The notes under the pieces are model-generated. The model saw nothing but the letters and a program-made list of their open reading frames with translations, was not told where the DNA came from and searched no databases. DNA of 64,000 nt from [Pantoea] beijingensis. Its GTDB lineage: Bacteria; Pseudomonadota; Gammaproteobacteria; Enterobacterales; Enterobacteriaceae. Positions 9,050 through 18,467 of this stretch are shown here, in pieces (positions within the stretch are counted from its first letter, which is position 1; every line of letters starts with the position of its first letter). The DNA lies in the NCBI RefSeq assembly GCF_022647505.1, contig NZ_CP071409.1:372001-436000 (forward strand), read 5' to 3'. The position numbers were made by a program, and so were the translations under genes.

Positions 9050-10030
9050 TCAGGCCGAGCCGCGCACGATAAGCTGGCAGTCCAGTACTTCATTCACCAC
9101 CGGTTCACGGTGGTTTTTGATTCGCGCCAGCAGCAGTTGTACGCTGCGTACGCCTAGCTGATGCATCGGTTGTTCAATGGTGGTGAGCGGTGGCGCGGTG
9201 ACGGCTCCAAAAGGTACACCATCAAATCCCATTACCGCGATATCTCCTGGCACGGTTAAACCGGCTTCGCTAATAGCATGCAGCGCACCACCAGCCAGTA
9301 CATCCGAAATAGCAAACACCGCATCTGGTGGCTGCGGTAGCGCCAGTAGCCGCTGCATGGCGTTGCTCCCAGCCTGATAATCCAGTGTTTCGGCATACTC
9401 GACGTGATGCCATTCAAGGTTGAGTTCCGATAGGGTGTTGCGATAACCCGCTTCGCGCTGGTGGGAATAGAGATAGCGCATATCGTTATTGATTAAGGCA
9501 ATCCGGTGCCGTCCTTTTTGCGCCAGGTAGCGTACTACGCTGGCCGCTGCGGCTTGGTTATCAATCGTCACCGACGAGGCGCGGTATCCGGGATCGCCTT
9601 CTGCGCACTGTACCCACGGTGAATGGCCAATCAGGGACGTTAGCCCCGGCAGACAACTGATGGCATCCATGGTAATGACGCCATCCACGACTTTACCGCT
9701 CAACAATGTCAGGTAGGCCGATTCACGGGTCACACGCGATTCCGAGTTACACAGCAGGATATGATAACCCTGCGCTTCGGCCTCGGCTTCTATGCCACGA
9801 ACCACCAGTGAACAAAAGGGGTTCGTGATATTTGATACCAGCACCAGCAGCATACGGCTACGCGAGGTACGTAACTGGCGTGCCAGTAAATTGGGACGGT
9901 AGTCACTGGCTTCTATGGCCGCCAGCACTTTTTCTCGGGTGCGGGGCGTGACGCCAGGATGCTCGTTAAGCACGCGTGAAACCGTTGCGGTGGAAACGCC
10001 CGCCAGGCGAGCGACGTGTTCTATCGACAT
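9050..10030 (-). CDS. LacI-family transcriptional repressor of the adjacent sugar operon
   Basis: 326 residues from the ATG at 10030, which has AAGGA 5 bases upstream and begins directly with the helix-turn-helix MSIEHVARLAGVSTATVSRV; an in-frame ATG at 10084 would add 18 residues not seen in LacI proteins. The hinge region is DYRPNLLARQLRTSRSRML. The C-terminal domain is periplasmic-binding-like (CcpA/PurR type) and ends IVRGSA. Divergent from the symporter-oxidoreductase operon, with two closely related palindromes in the shared promoter region. It very likely represses that operon in the absence of its sugar. Confidence 0.9.
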   Translation of the reverse strand: MSIEHVARLAGVSTATVSRVLNEHPGVTPRTREKVLAAIEASDYRPNLLARQLRTSRSRMLLVLVSNITNPFCSLVVRGIEAEAEAQGYHILLCNSESRVTRESAYLTLLSGKVVDGVITMDAISCLPGLTSLIGHSPWVQCAEGDPGYRASSVTIDNQAAAASVVRYLAQKGRHRIALINNDMRYLYSHQREAGYRNTLSELNLEWHHVEYAETLDYQAGSNAMQRLLALPQPPDAVFAISDVLAGGALHAISEAGLTVPGDIAVMGFDGVPFGAVTAPPLTTIEQPMHQLGVRSVQLLLARIKNHREPVVNEVLDCQLIVRGSA

Positions 10031-10123
10031 GCTAGTCCTTGAAGCCACCATGGGAAATGTGAAGCCTGCTGCAAACTTATACAAAAACGGCGCTGAGCCG
10101 CGGCCATTCGCTTGCTGAAAAGA

Positions 10124-10137
10124 AGAAATCGATTACA
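10124..10137. promoter_or_regulatory. LacI-type operator 1 (near the regulator gene)
   Basis: AGAAATCGATTACA matches 12 of 14 positions of the perfect palindrome at 10311-10324, with the same central CG typical of LacI-family operators. It lies about 94 bases before the regulator's start codon and 187 bases (centre to centre) from operator 2, which would allow autoregulation and DNA looping. Confidence 0.6.
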
Positions 10138-10280
10138 TTTTGTCAAACAATAGCATTAAAAGTGCGATGACAACATCGCCTTGATGATCTTGCTACCGGC
10201 AAAGATGGTAAGCCATACGTCGACAATTTAGACGACACAATACTCATCGAATTGTTCAGACTTTCACACGTTGTCAGCAG

Positions 10281-10309
10281 TTACACCAGGGATGGCGACA
10301 GATTATAAA
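10281..10309 (+). promoter_or_regulatory. Promoter of the symporter-oxidoreductase operon
   Basis: TTACAC (10281-10286) and TATAAA (10304-10309) with a 17-base spacer fit a sigma-70 promoter. Operator 2 begins 2 bases after the -10 box, so a bound LacI-type protein would block initiation. Transcription would start near 10316, giving a leader of about 60 bases. The rest of the 347-base gap between regulator and symporter shows nothing else clear. Confidence 0.5.
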
Positions 10310-10310
10310 A

Positions 10311-10324
10311 TGTAATCGATTACA
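10311..10324. promoter_or_regulatory. LacI-type operator 2, perfect 14-bp palindrome
   Basis: TGTAATCGATTACA is a perfect palindrome with a central CG step, as in LacI/GalR-family operators. It overlaps the expected transcription start of the downstream operon, and a 12-of-14 copy lies near the regulator gene. Two related copies in one divergent region make a chance match unlikely. Confidence 0.75.
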
Positions 10325-10377
10325 AGTCGATGGCGCGAGCAGCTAAGCGTCTGGCGCTTATTATCTCTGGAGGTTAT

Positions 10378-11625
10378 ATGTCTTCACAGTCAACGGTTCA
10401 GCAGGGCGAGCTTGTCTGTAAATGGGCAGTGCCGCGTCTTTCACTGATGATGTTTTTGCAATTCTTTGTTTGGGGCTCATGGTACGTGACGCTGGGTGTG
10501 GTGATGGGTGAATACGGCCTGTCCGCACTGATTGGTGATGCCTTTTCTACCGGGCCAATCGCATCGATTCTCTCACCTTTTTTCCTCGGCATGGTTGTTG
10601 ACAGATTTTTCTCGTCGCAACGGGTCTTGGGTGTTCTGCATCTGGTGGGCGCGGCACTGTTGTGGATACTTCCCGGCATGTTTGCCGACGGGCAAAGCGG
10701 TATTTTGTGGGTCATCTTTGCTTATATGCTGTGCTATATGCCAACTATTGCGCTCAGCAATAACGTCGCCTTTCATAGCCTCAGCAACAGTGAGAAAAGT
10801 TTCCCGGTGGTCCGGGCATTTGGCACCATCGGTTGGATCGTCGCCGGCCTGCTGGTTGGGCTGGGCGGCTTATCGAGCAGCACCACTATTTTTACGCTGG
10901 CGGCGATCGCCTCACTGGTGCTGGGAATATACAGCTTTACTTTGCCGCATACGCCCGCGCCGGATAAAGGAAAACCGCTGGCATTGCGTGACCTGTTGTG
11001 CGCCGACGCCTTTGCCTTGCTAAAACAGCGCCATTTTTTAGTCTTCAGCATCTGTGCCATGTTGATCTCCATCCCCCTCGCCGTTTATTACGCCTATGCC
11101 GCTCCCTTTATCTCTGCTCTGGGGTTTGAAAACGTTAGCGGTGTCATGGCCTTTGGGCAAATGTCAGAGCTGATCTTTATGCTGCTGATCCCTCTGCTGT
11201 TCCGTCGGCTGGGCATTAAGATGATGCTGTTGATCGGGATGCTGGCTTGGTTCTTACGCTATGTCATGTTTGCGCTGAGCGTTAATGAGGAGACACGCTG
11301 GCTGATCTATCTGGGGATTGTGTTGCACGGCGTATGTTACGACTTCTTTTTTGTGATTGGTTTTATCTATACCGATAAAGTGGCGGGTAAACGTATTAAG
11401 GGCCAGGCGCAGAGCCTGCTGGTGTTGTTCACTTATGGCCTCGGCATGTTAATAGGTTCCCAAATCAGCGGTGCCATTTTTAACCGTTCGGTAACCGCAC
11501 AAGGCAGTGAAGCACTGGTGCAGTGGCAGCATTTCTGGTGGCTGCCAGCGATTGCTGCGTTGGTTATCGCCTTCCTCTTCTTCCTGACGTTCCACTACAA
11601 AGAGGAGAAAGCGGATGTCAAATAG
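10378..11625 (+). CDS. NupG/XapB-type nucleoside or sugar:proton symporter (MFS)
   Basis: 415 residues, about 12 membrane segments. It resembles the nucleoside:H+ symporter family (QFFVWGSWYVTLGVVMGEYG, then STGPIASILSPFFLGMVVDR). The ATG at 10378 is chosen because TGGAGG lies just upstream and the family starts here; an in-frame ATG at 10330 adds 16 unlikely residues. Its 3' end overlaps the next oxidoreductase gene by 11 bases. Several members of this family sit with sugar dehydrogenases and probably carry glycosides or sugars rather than nucleosides, which fits this operon. Confidence 0.85.
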   Translation: MSSQSTVQQGELVCKWAVPRLSLMMFLQFFVWGSWYVTLGVVMGEYGLSALIGDAFSTGPIASILSPFFLGMVVDRFFSSQRVLGVLHLVGAALLWILPGMFADGQSGILWVIFAYMLCYMPTIALSNNVAFHSLSNSEKSFPVVRAFGTIGWIVAGLLVGLGGLSSSTTIFTLAAIASLVLGIYSFTLPHTPAPDKGKPLALRDLLCADAFALLKQRHFLVFSICAMLISIPLAVYYAYAAPFISALGFENVSGVMAFGQMSELIFMLLIPLLFRRLGIKMMLLIGMLAWFLRYVMFALSVNEETRWLIYLGIVLHGVCYDFFFVIGFIYTDKVAGKRIKGQAQSLLVLFTYGLGMLIGSQISGAIFNRSVTAQGSEALVQWQHFWWLPAIAALVIAFLFFLTFHYKEEKADVK

Positions 11626-12706
11626 TCCGTTACGTATCTTGATGGTGGGTTGCGGCAATATGGGACGTTCACACGCGCTCGCTTGTCAACGGTTGGAGGC
11701 GTTTGAGCTCTGCGGTTTAGTGTCAACTGGAAGCTCAAAGCAGGTTCTGGGCAAACAGCTTAACGATAACCTTCCGTTGTTTGACGATCTCTCGCAGGCG
11801 CTTGTGGCCACAAGCCCTGATGCCGTTTGCATTGCCACCTGGCCAGACAGCCACGAAGCGTATGCCTTGATGGCGCTGGAGGCAGGATGCCATTTGTTTA
11901 TTGAAAAGCCATTGGCCGCGACGCTGGAAGGTGCCCGACGTGTAGTGGATGCAGCGCGCAAAGCCGAACGTAAGTTGGTTGTCGGCTATATTTTGCGCCA
12001 CCATCCCGCCTGGCAGCGCTTTGTCACGCTGTCTCATTCTTTGGGGAAGCCGTTGGTGATGCGTATGAACCTGAATCAGCAAAGTCACGGCAATATGTGG
12101 CACGTTCATCAGCAGATCATGCAGTCGCTCTCACCGATAGTTGATTGCGGGGTGCATTATCTGGATGTGATGTGCCAGATGACGCAGGCAAAACCGGTTA
12201 GTGTGAGTGCTATCGGTGCCCGTCTTAGTGATGTATTACCGGACGGGCAATACAATTATGGCCAGCTTCAGGTCCGTTTTGACGATGGATCCGTTGGCTG
12301 GTACGAGGCAGGTTGGGGGCCGATGATGAGTCAGACCGCGTTTTTTGTTAAAGACGTGATTGGTCCTCACGGATCGTTATCCATCGTCGCCCGGCAGGCC
12401 GGTGGTGAAGGGGAATCGGATAATGTCGATTCCCACACGCGTACCGAATCGTTACGCCTGCATCATGCTGAACTGGACGACAGCCAGCAGTTTGTGCATA
12501 AGGATGAGTGGTTTGATTATCAGGATGAACCTGACCATCTGGCGCTGTGCCAGCGTGAGCAGACTTTCTTTGCTTCCGCCATTCGACACAATCTCGATCT
12601 TGCTACCCATCAGCAACTGGCGATAGACAGCCTGGCAATTGTGCTGGCGGCAGATAAGGCCGTTCGTCAACAACGTACGATTTTTCTTGCTGAGGAGATG
12701 CCATGA
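11615..12706 (+). CDS. Gfo/Idh/MocA-family NAD(P)-dependent oxidoreductase (first of two)
   Basis: 363 residues. The N-terminal Rossmann fold has VGCGNMGRSH (residues 11-20) and the EKPLA motif with the catalytic-site Lys. The C-terminal domain carries CGVHYLDVM, with the Asp and His pattern used for hydride transfer in sugar dehydrogenases of this family. Start overlaps the symporter and stop overlaps the next gene (ATGA), so translation is coupled. Likely oxidises or reduces a sugar, inositol or glycoside at a ring hydroxyl; the substrate is not known. Confidence 0.85.
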   Translation: MSNSPLRILMVGCGNMGRSHALACQRLEAFELCGLVSTGSSKQVLGKQLNDNLPLFDDLSQALVATSPDAVCIATWPDSHEAYALMALEAGCHLFIEKPLAATLEGARRVVDAARKAERKLVVGYILRHHPAWQRFVTLSHSLGKPLVMRMNLNQQSHGNMWHVHQQIMQSLSPIVDCGVHYLDVMCQMTQAKPVSVSAIGARLSDVLPDGQYNYGQLQVRFDDGSVGWYEAGWGPMMSQTAFFVKDVIGPHGSLSIVARQAGGEGESDNVDSHTRTESLRLHHAELDDSQQFVHKDEWFDYQDEPDHLALCQREQTFFASAIRHNLDLATHQQLAIDSLAIVLAADKAVRQQRTIFLAEEMP

Positions 12707-13767
12707 ACACGCTGAAAGGGCCCTCTATTTTTCTTTCACAATTTATCGGTGATTGCGCGCCTTTTAATACCCTGGATGGGTTGACCGGCTGGGCCGCTGC
12801 GTTGGGCTTTCGCGCCGTACAGATCCCCACGCATCTGCCGGCTATTTTTGATCTGAAGCAGGCGGCTGAAAGCCAGACATATTGCGATGAGATTTGCGGA
12901 AAACTTGCCGAAAAAGGTTTGTCTATCAGTGAATTATCTACCCATCTTCAGGGGCAGCTTGTCGCCGTTCATCCCGCTTATGATGATGCATTCAATAGTT
13001 TTGCCCCGCCTGAACTGCATAGTGATAGCCGCGGCAGAACGCTCTGGGCGCAGCAGCAGCTGCGTTATGCGGCCACTGCGTCAAATCGTTTAGGGCTACG
13101 TGCCCATGCCACTTTCTCTGGTGCGCTGGCGTGGCCTTTTATTTATCCCTGGCCGCAGCGAGCAGAAGGACTGGTTGAAACGGCATTTGAAGAGCTTGCC
13201 CGGCGCTGGCGGCCAATTCTGGATGCTTTTGATGAGGCAGGCGTGGATCTCTGTTATGAGCTACATCCGGGGGAGGACCTGCATGATGGTGTGACCTTTG
13301 AGCGTTTTTTAGCGCTGGTAGATAATCATCCGCGCTGTACGCTGCTCTACGATCCCAGTCATATGATCCTGCAACAGCTGGATTATCTGGGGTTTATCGA
13401 TCGCTACCATTCCCGTATCCGGGCTTTTCATGTGAAAGATGCTGAATTCCGGCCCAATGCCCGATGCGGGATGTACGGTGGCTATCTGAATTGGACCGAA
13501 CGCCCCGGGCGTTTCAGATCGTTGGGCGATGGGCAGGTCGATTTTACCGCTATTTTCAGCAAGCTGGCCCAATATGACTATGATGGCTGGGCCACGCTGG
13601 AGTGGGAGTGTTGCCTTAAGGATAGTGAGGTCGGCGCCCGTGAGGGGGCAGAATTTATTGCTCGCCATATTATTCCTGTTGCCCGCCATGCGTTTGATGA
13701 CTTTGCCGGAGGAAAATACGATCGGCGACAGATTCGCCGTATGCTCGGACTGGAGGAGTCACAATGA
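12703..13767 (+). CDS. Sugar phosphate isomerase/epimerase-like TIM-barrel protein
   Basis: 354 residues, xylose-isomerase-like (AP endonuclease 2) fold. The four usual metal ligands can be placed: Glu186 in CYELHPGED, Asp217 in LYDPSHM, His243 in AFHVKDAEF and Glu300 or Glu302 in TLEWEC, so a divalent-metal enzyme is expected. It lies between two Gfo/Idh/MocA oxidoreductases with ATGA overlaps on both sides. That trio recalls pathways that oxidise a glycoside to its 3-keto form and then isomerise or cleave it; epimerisation of a keto-inositol is an alternative. Full length, no damage seen. Confidence 0.83.
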   Translation: MNTLKGPSIFLSQFIGDCAPFNTLDGLTGWAAALGFRAVQIPTHLPAIFDLKQAAESQTYCDEICGKLAEKGLSISELSTHLQGQLVAVHPAYDDAFNSFAPPELHSDSRGRTLWAQQQLRYAATASNRLGLRAHATFSGALAWPFIYPWPQRAEGLVETAFEELARRWRPILDAFDEAGVDLCYELHPGEDLHDGVTFERFLALVDNHPRCTLLYDPSHMILQQLDYLGFIDRYHSRIRAFHVKDAEFRPNARCGMYGGYLNWTERPGRFRSLGDGQVDFTAIFSKLAQYDYDGWATLEWECCLKDSEVGAREGAEFIARHIIPVARHAFDDFAGGKYDRRQIRRMLGLEESQ

Positions 13768-14891
13768 GTAAACGGCTAAGGCTGGGGATGGTCGGCGGCG
13801 GTGAAGGTGCTTTTATTGGTGCGGTCCACCGTATTGCTGCCCGACTTGATGACGAGTATGAACTGGTCGCTGGGGCATTTTCCTCTTCACCGGAAGTCGG
13901 GCAACGCAGTGGTGCAACGCTGCATATAGCGCCGGAACGGTGTTACCGCGATTTTTGGCAAATGGCACAGCAGGAAAGCGCCCGTGATGAGGGTATTGAT
14001 GTGGTGGCGATCGTGACGCCAAATCATCTTCATGTTCCGGTTGCGCTGGCTTTCCTTCAGCAGGGTATTCACGTGATCTGTGATAAACCGCTGTGTATTT
14101 CACTGGAGGAAGCGAGGCAACTTGCCGAGGTGGTTTCTGCCGGAGAGGTTCACTTCATTCTTACGCATAATTACAGTGGATTACCGCTAATCCGTGAGGC
14201 GCGCGAGCGTGTCTTACGTGGAGAGTTGGGCGAGATTCGCTCTGTCGAGGTTGAGTATTTACAGGACTGGATGAGCGAGCGTGTCGAGCTGACTGATAAT
14301 AAGCAGGCCCGCTGGCGGGGCGATCCTGCACTATCAGGTTTTGGCTGTATTGGGGATATTGGTACTCACGCCTGGCAACTGGCAAGGTTTGTCAGCGGGA
14401 TGGAGCCGGAAGCAATACGCTGCGAGATGTTAACGCGCGTAGCGGGGCGTAAACTGGATGATGAAATATTTGTCGATATGCGTTATCACGGCGGCGCCCG
14501 CGGCCGTCTGTGGGCCAGCCAGGTAGCGGCAGGGCACGAGAACGATCTGCGCTTACGCATTTACGGCAGCGAAGCCAGTCTGACATTTCATCAAACCCAT
14601 CCGAATGAGCTATGGATCCAATCCCGGCAAAGCAGTGCGAAACGCATTACACGGAATAACGGGGATTGTGGTGAGAGCAGTCGGCGGGTTTGTCGTACAC
14701 CTGCAGGACATCCTGAAGGGTATCTGGAGGGGTTTGCACAGATCTACCGTGAGGCGGCAATCGCCATTCGTGGCGGTGACGCACCTCTGTTGCCGGGCAT
14801 TGACGACGGGCTATCAGGCATGCGTTTTATCGAGACTGCTCAACAAAGTAGCCTGCAAGGTGGTTTGTGGCGACCGTTAATCGCATTTTAA
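13764..14891 (+). CDS. Gfo/Idh/MocA-family NAD(P)-dependent oxidoreductase (second of two)
   Basis: 375 residues. The Rossmann segment is [16 protein letters not shown], with the Gly-rich loop; the DKPLC motif replaces the more common EKP, and [13 protein letters not shown] supplies the Asp and His of the catalytic domain. It differs clearly from the first oxidoreductase of this operon, so the two probably act on different steps, for example oxidation of the substrate and reduction of a product. Last gene of the operon; no terminator is obvious in the 83 bases before tauA. Confidence 0.85.
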   Translation: MSKRLRLGMVGGGEGAFIGAVHRIAARLDDEYELVAGAFSSSPEVGQRSGATLHIAPERCYRDFWQMAQQESARDEGIDVVAIVTPNHLHVPVALAFLQQGIHVICDKPLCISLEEARQLAEVVSAGEVHFILTHNYSGLPLIREARERVLRGELGEIRSVEVEYLQDWMSERVELTDNKQARWRGDPALSGFGCIGDIGTHAWQLARFVSGMEPEAIRCEMLTRVAGRKLDDEIFVDMRYHGGARGRLWASQVAAGHENDLRLRIYGSEASLTFHQTHPNELWIQSRQSSAKRITRNNGDCGESSRRVCRTPAGHPEGYLEGFAQIYREAAIAIRGGDAPLLPGIDDGLSGMRFIETAQQSSLQGGLWRPLIAF

Positions 14892-14974
14892 TGCAAATTT
14901 GGAATAAAAAATAATTTCTAATTCCTTTATTGTTTATTACCCGCTCGGTTACAACGGTATTCCTTTGGGGATAA

Positions 14975-15970
14975 ATGTTGGAGCGAGTGATGGCGGGAAA
15001 ATTATGCGGTCTGTTGTGGGTAGCGGCGCTGACGCTCACGTCTCTGAGTGCCCGCGCCGTTGATGTTACCGTAGCGTACCAAACGTCGGCAGAGCCGGCA
15101 AAAGTGGCGCAGGCGGATGAGGTTTTCGCGAAGCAGAGCGGCGCGCATGTCGACTGGCGTAAATTTGATAGCGGCTCCGGTGTAGTAAGGGCGCTGGCAT
15201 CTGGCGATGTACAAATTGGTAATATTGGGTCCAGTCCGTTGGCGGTCGCCGTCAGCCAGCAGGTGCCGATTGACGTTTTTCTCATTGCCTCCCGGTTGGG
15301 TAGCTCAGAAGCGCTGGTGGTGAAAAAAGCCATTAGCTCGCCAAAAGATCTTATCGGTAAACGTATTGCCGTTCCTTTCATTTCTACCACCCATTACAGC
15401 TTGTTGGCGGCGTTAAAGCGCTGGGGCATAAAGCCCGGACAGGTGCAAATCATCAATTTACAGCCTCCGGCCATTGTGGCCGCATGGCAGCGTGGCGATA
15501 TCGATGGCGCTTACGTTTGGGCGCCGGCGGTAAATGAGCTGGAGAAAGAGGGCAATATACTCACTGATTCTGCGCAGGTAGGGCAATGGGGATCGCCAAC
15601 GCTTGATGTCTGGGTGGTACGTAAAGACTTTGCCCAACAACATCCTGAGATTATTACCGCGTTTGTTCGTAGTGCGCTGACTGCGCAGCAGGCCTATCTT
15701 GATCATCCGGATTCCTGGTTAAAGGATGAGAATAACCTCAACAAGCTGTCACGTTTAAGCGGCGTACCACCTACACAAGTGCCGGGGTTGGTCAAAGGCA
15801 ATACCTACCTTACCGCGCAGCAGCAGGTTGAACAGCTGGCACAGCCGGTGAACAAAGCCATTGTTGATACCGCTCAGTTCCTGAAAGAACAGGGCAAAAT
15901 TCCGCAGGTAGCGAACGATTACAGCGGATTTATCACTGACCGCTTTGTTAAACAGATTGTCGAACAGTGA
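14975..15970 (+). CDS. tauA: Taurine ABC transporter substrate-binding protein TauA
   Basis: 331 residues. After a signal peptide ending near LSARA, the mature part is nearly superposable on E. coli TauA (VDVTVAYQTSAEPAKVAQAD, SGDVQIGNIGSSP, PFISTTHYSLLAALKRWG). The ATG at 14975 is used; a second ATG at 14990 with GGAG upstream gives a shorter but still valid signal peptide. First gene of tauABCD. In E. coli this operon is switched on under sulfate limitation by Cbl and CysB; the AT-rich 83-base upstream gap could hold such sites but no consensus was recognised. Confidence 0.96.
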   Translation: MLERVMAGKLCGLLWVAALTLTSLSARAVDVTVAYQTSAEPAKVAQADEVFAKQSGAHVDWRKFDSGSGVVRALASGDVQIGNIGSSPLAVAVSQQVPIDVFLIASRLGSSEALVVKKAISSPKDLIGKRIAVPFISTTHYSLLAALKRWGIKPGQVQIINLQPPAIVAAWQRGDIDGAYVWAPAVNELEKEGNILTDSAQVGQWGSPTLDVWVVRKDFAQQHPEIITAFVRSALTAQQAYLDHPDSWLKDENNLNKLSRLSGVPPTQVPGLVKGNTYLTAQQQVEQLAQPVNKAIVDTAQFLKEQGKIPQVANDYSGFITDRFVKQIVEQ

Positions 15971-15979
15971 GGCGCGCCT

Positions 15980-16747
15980 ATGTTATCCGTTTCTCATCTT
16001 TATGCGCGTTACGATGGTCAACCGGTCTTGCAGGATATCAATCTGTCGATCGCAGCAGGTGAGCTGGTGGTTGTTCTGGGGCCATCGGGCTGCGGTAAAA
16101 CCACGTTACTGAATTTAATCGCCGGGTTTTTATCTGCCGAATCGGGCACGATCGCGCTGAACGGTAAGCCAGTGACCAAACCGGGAGCGGAGCGTGGTGT
16201 AGTCTTCCAGAACGAGGGCCTGCTGCCGTGGCGCAACGTTGAGGATAACGTCGCGCTGGGGCTACAGTTGGCGGGGATCGGTAAAGTGGAACGCCGTAGT
16301 ATTGCGCGGCGCATGTTGAAAAAGGTTGGACTGGAAGGCGCCGGGCAGCGCTTTATCTGGCAGCTGTCCGGCGGGATGCGGCAACGCGTCGGGATTGCAC
16401 GTGCCTTGGCGGCAGAGCCACAGCTAATGCTGCTTGATGAACCTTTTGGCGCGCTGGATGCTTTTACCCGTGAGCAGATGCAGGAACTATTGCTGACTCT
16501 TTGGCGAGATAGCGGTAAGCAGGTACTGCTGATTACCCACGATATCGAAGAGGCGGTGTTTCTTGCCAGCGAGCTAATTCTGCTCTCACCCGGACCGGGA
16601 CGCATCACTGAACGCCTAACGCTTAATTTTGGTCATCGCTATGCGGCGGGTGAACCTTGCAGGGCGATAAAATCTGATCCGGCATTTATCGCATGCCGTG
16701 AATATGTGTTAAGCCGCGTATTTCAGCAGCGAGAGGTGTTCTCATGA
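15980..16747 (+). CDS. tauB: Taurine ABC transporter ATP-binding protein TauB
   Basis: 255 residues, the size of E. coli TauB. Walker [10 protein letters not shown], signature [15 protein letters not shown] and Walker [13 protein letters not shown] are all intact, followed by the switch His in [10 protein letters not shown]. It powers taurine uptake with TauA and TauC. It begins 9 bases after tauA and overlaps tauC by 4 bases (ATGA), so the operon is tightly coupled. Confidence 0.96.
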   Translation: MLSVSHLYARYDGQPVLQDINLSIAAGELVVVLGPSGCGKTTLLNLIAGFLSAESGTIALNGKPVTKPGAERGVVFQNEGLLPWRNVEDNVALGLQLAGIGKVERRSIARRMLKKVGLEGAGQRFIWQLSGGMRQRVGIARALAAEPQLMLLDEPFGALDAFTREQMQELLLTLWRDSGKQVLLITHDIEEAVFLASELILLSPGPGRITERLTLNFGHRYAAGEPCRAIKSDPAFIACREYVLSRVFQQREVFS

Positions 16748-17571
16748 GCTTACTCATTCACGATAAGGTGGCCACTCGGCGGGCTTGGTTGCACTTGCCA
16801 TTTTCACGCCAACTGACCTTAAGTTTCATCACGCTGGCGATATTAACGCTGATTTGGTGGAGCGTTACTGCATTTGGCTTGCTTGGCCCGTTATTCTTAC
16901 CGGCGCCTCAGCAGGTGCTGCAAAAGCTGTTTGCTATCGCCAGTCCACAGGGATTTATGGATGCCACACTGTGGCAGCACCTCACCGCTAGTTTAACCCG
17001 GATCCTGGTTGCCTTGTTCGCTGCTGCTTTTATCGGTATTCCGGTCGGGATTGCCATGGGATTAAATTCAACGGTGCGCGGGATTCTCGATCCGCTAATT
17101 GAGCTTTACCGCCCGGTACCGCCGCTGGCCTATTTGCCGCTGATGATTATTTGGTTCGGCATTGGTGAGACATCAAAAATATTACTGATTTATCTGGCTA
17201 TTTTTGCACCGGTCGCACTGTCTGCTATGGCTGGCGTTAAGAGCGCGCAGCAGGTCCGCCTGCGCGCCGCGCGTTCACTGGGCGCCAGTCGCTGGCAGGT
17301 ATTGTGGCTGGTGATTTTACCTGGCGCGCTGCCGGAAATTTTAACCGGCCTGCGCATCGGGCTCGGCGTCGGCTGGTCAACGCTGGTGGCTGCCGAACTG
17401 ATTGCCGCCACGCGTGGACTGGGCTTTATGGTGCAGTCCGCCGGCGAGTTTCTGGCGACCGACGTGGTACTGGCCGGTATTGCCGTTATCGCTATTATCG
17501 CTTTTACCCTGGAGCTGGGGCTACGCGCCCTGCAGCGACGTTTAACCCCCTGGCACGGAGAACAGCGATGA
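16744..17571 (+). CDS. tauC: Taurine ABC transporter permease TauC
   Basis: 275 residues, about six membrane helices. The EAA loop typical of binding-protein-dependent permeases is seen around [26 protein letters not shown]. It forms the inner-membrane channel of the taurine importer. ATGA overlaps at both ends join it to tauB and tauD. Same length and order as in E. coli. Confidence 0.95.
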   Translation: MSLLIHDKVATRRAWLHLPFSRQLTLSFITLAILTLIWWSVTAFGLLGPLFLPAPQQVLQKLFAIASPQGFMDATLWQHLTASLTRILVALFAAAFIGIPVGIAMGLNSTVRGILDPLIELYRPVPPLAYLPLMIIWFGIGETSKILLIYLAIFAPVALSAMAGVKSAQQVRLRAARSLGASRWQVLWLVILPGALPEILTGLRIGLGVGWSTLVAAELIAATRGLGFMVQSAGEFLATDVVLAGIAVIAIIAFTLELGLRALQRRLTPWHGEQR

Positions 17572-18407
17572 AAGAGCGTCTAACCATTACCGCGCTGGGC
17601 CCGCATATTGGTGCCCAAATCAGCAATCTGGATTTGAGCCGTCCGCTGAGCGATGCGCAGTTTGAACAGCTTTATCACGCATTAATTCGCCACCAGGTGC
17701 TGTTTTTCCGCGATCAGCCGTTAACACCGGTACAACAGCGTGCGCTGGCAGGACGTTTTGGCGATTTGCATATCCATCCGGTTTACCCACATGCCGAGGG
17801 CGCGGAAGAGATTATCGTGTTGGATACCCACGATGATAACCCACCGGATAATGATAACTGGCACACCGATGTCACCTTTATTGACACGCCGCCAGCGGGG
17901 GCGATTCTGGCGGCGAAGTTGCTGCCAGAAAGCGGGGGCGATACGCTATGGACAAGTGGGATTGCCGCATGGGATGCGCTTTCGCAGCCGTTTAAGCAAT
18001 TGCTTAGCGGCCTGCAGGCAGAGCACGATTTTACCAAATCGTTTCCGGAATATAAGTACCGCGGCAGTGAAGAGGAGCATCAGCGCTGGAAGCAGGCGGT
18101 CGAGAAGCATCCGCCGCTGCTGCATCCTGTGATCCGAACGCATCCGGTTAGCGGCAAGCAGGCACTATTTATCAATGAGGGCTTTACTACCCGAATTGTG
18201 GGCATCAGTCAGAAGGAGAGCGATGCATTGCTAAACTTTCTGTTTGCACATATCACTAAGCCGGAATTCCAGGTGCGCTGGCGCTGGCAGGAGAACGATG
18301 TGGCGATTTGGGATAATCGGGTGACGCAGCATTACGCCACCGCGGATTATTTGCCGGCTCGCCGGATTATGCATCGGGCGACTATCCTGGGGGATAAGCC
18401 ATTCTGA
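17568..18407 (+). CDS. tauD: Taurine dioxygenase TauD
   Basis: 279 residues from the ATG at 17568, which overlaps the tauC stop; the frame is open further upstream but only inside tauC. It is an Fe(II)/2-oxoglutarate dioxygenase that turns taurine into sulfite and aminoacetaldehyde. The iron-binding His99 and Asp101 lie in NWHTDVTF, the distal His in [10 protein letters not shown], and the 2-oxoglutarate-binding Arg in RRIMHRATI. Last gene of the taurine operon, followed by a hairpin terminator. Confidence 0.96.
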   Translation: MKERLTITALGPHIGAQISNLDLSRPLSDAQFEQLYHALIRHQVLFFRDQPLTPVQQRALAGRFGDLHIHPVYPHAEGAEEIIVLDTHDDNPPDNDNWHTDVTFIDTPPAGAILAAKLLPESGGDTLWTSGIAAWDALSQPFKQLLSGLQAEHDFTKSFPEYKYRGSEEEHQRWKQAVEKHPPLLHPVIRTHPVSGKQALFINEGFTTRIVGISQKESDALLNFLFAHITKPEFQVRWRWQENDVAIWDNRVTQHYATADYLPARRIMHRATILGDKPF

Positions 18408-18417
18408 GCAGGGGCGT

Positions 18418-18464
18418 ACGGGATGCCAGCAGGCGAGTGTGCCGGCTTCCCGTTCTAATTTTTT
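18418..18464 (+). terminator. Terminator after tauABCD
   Basis: ACGGGA (18418-18423) and TCCCGT (18448-18453) close an imperfect hairpin whose stem continues with GCC/GGC, followed by a T-rich run (TCTAATTTTTT). It lies just after tauD and before the convergent end of yheS, so it may serve both directions. Confidence 0.6.
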
Positions 18465-18467
18465 AGT

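Noticed and set aside
17304..17567. Upstream extension of the tauD reading frame
   Set aside because: It is the shadow of tauC; family alignment and the ATGA overlap place the start at 17568.
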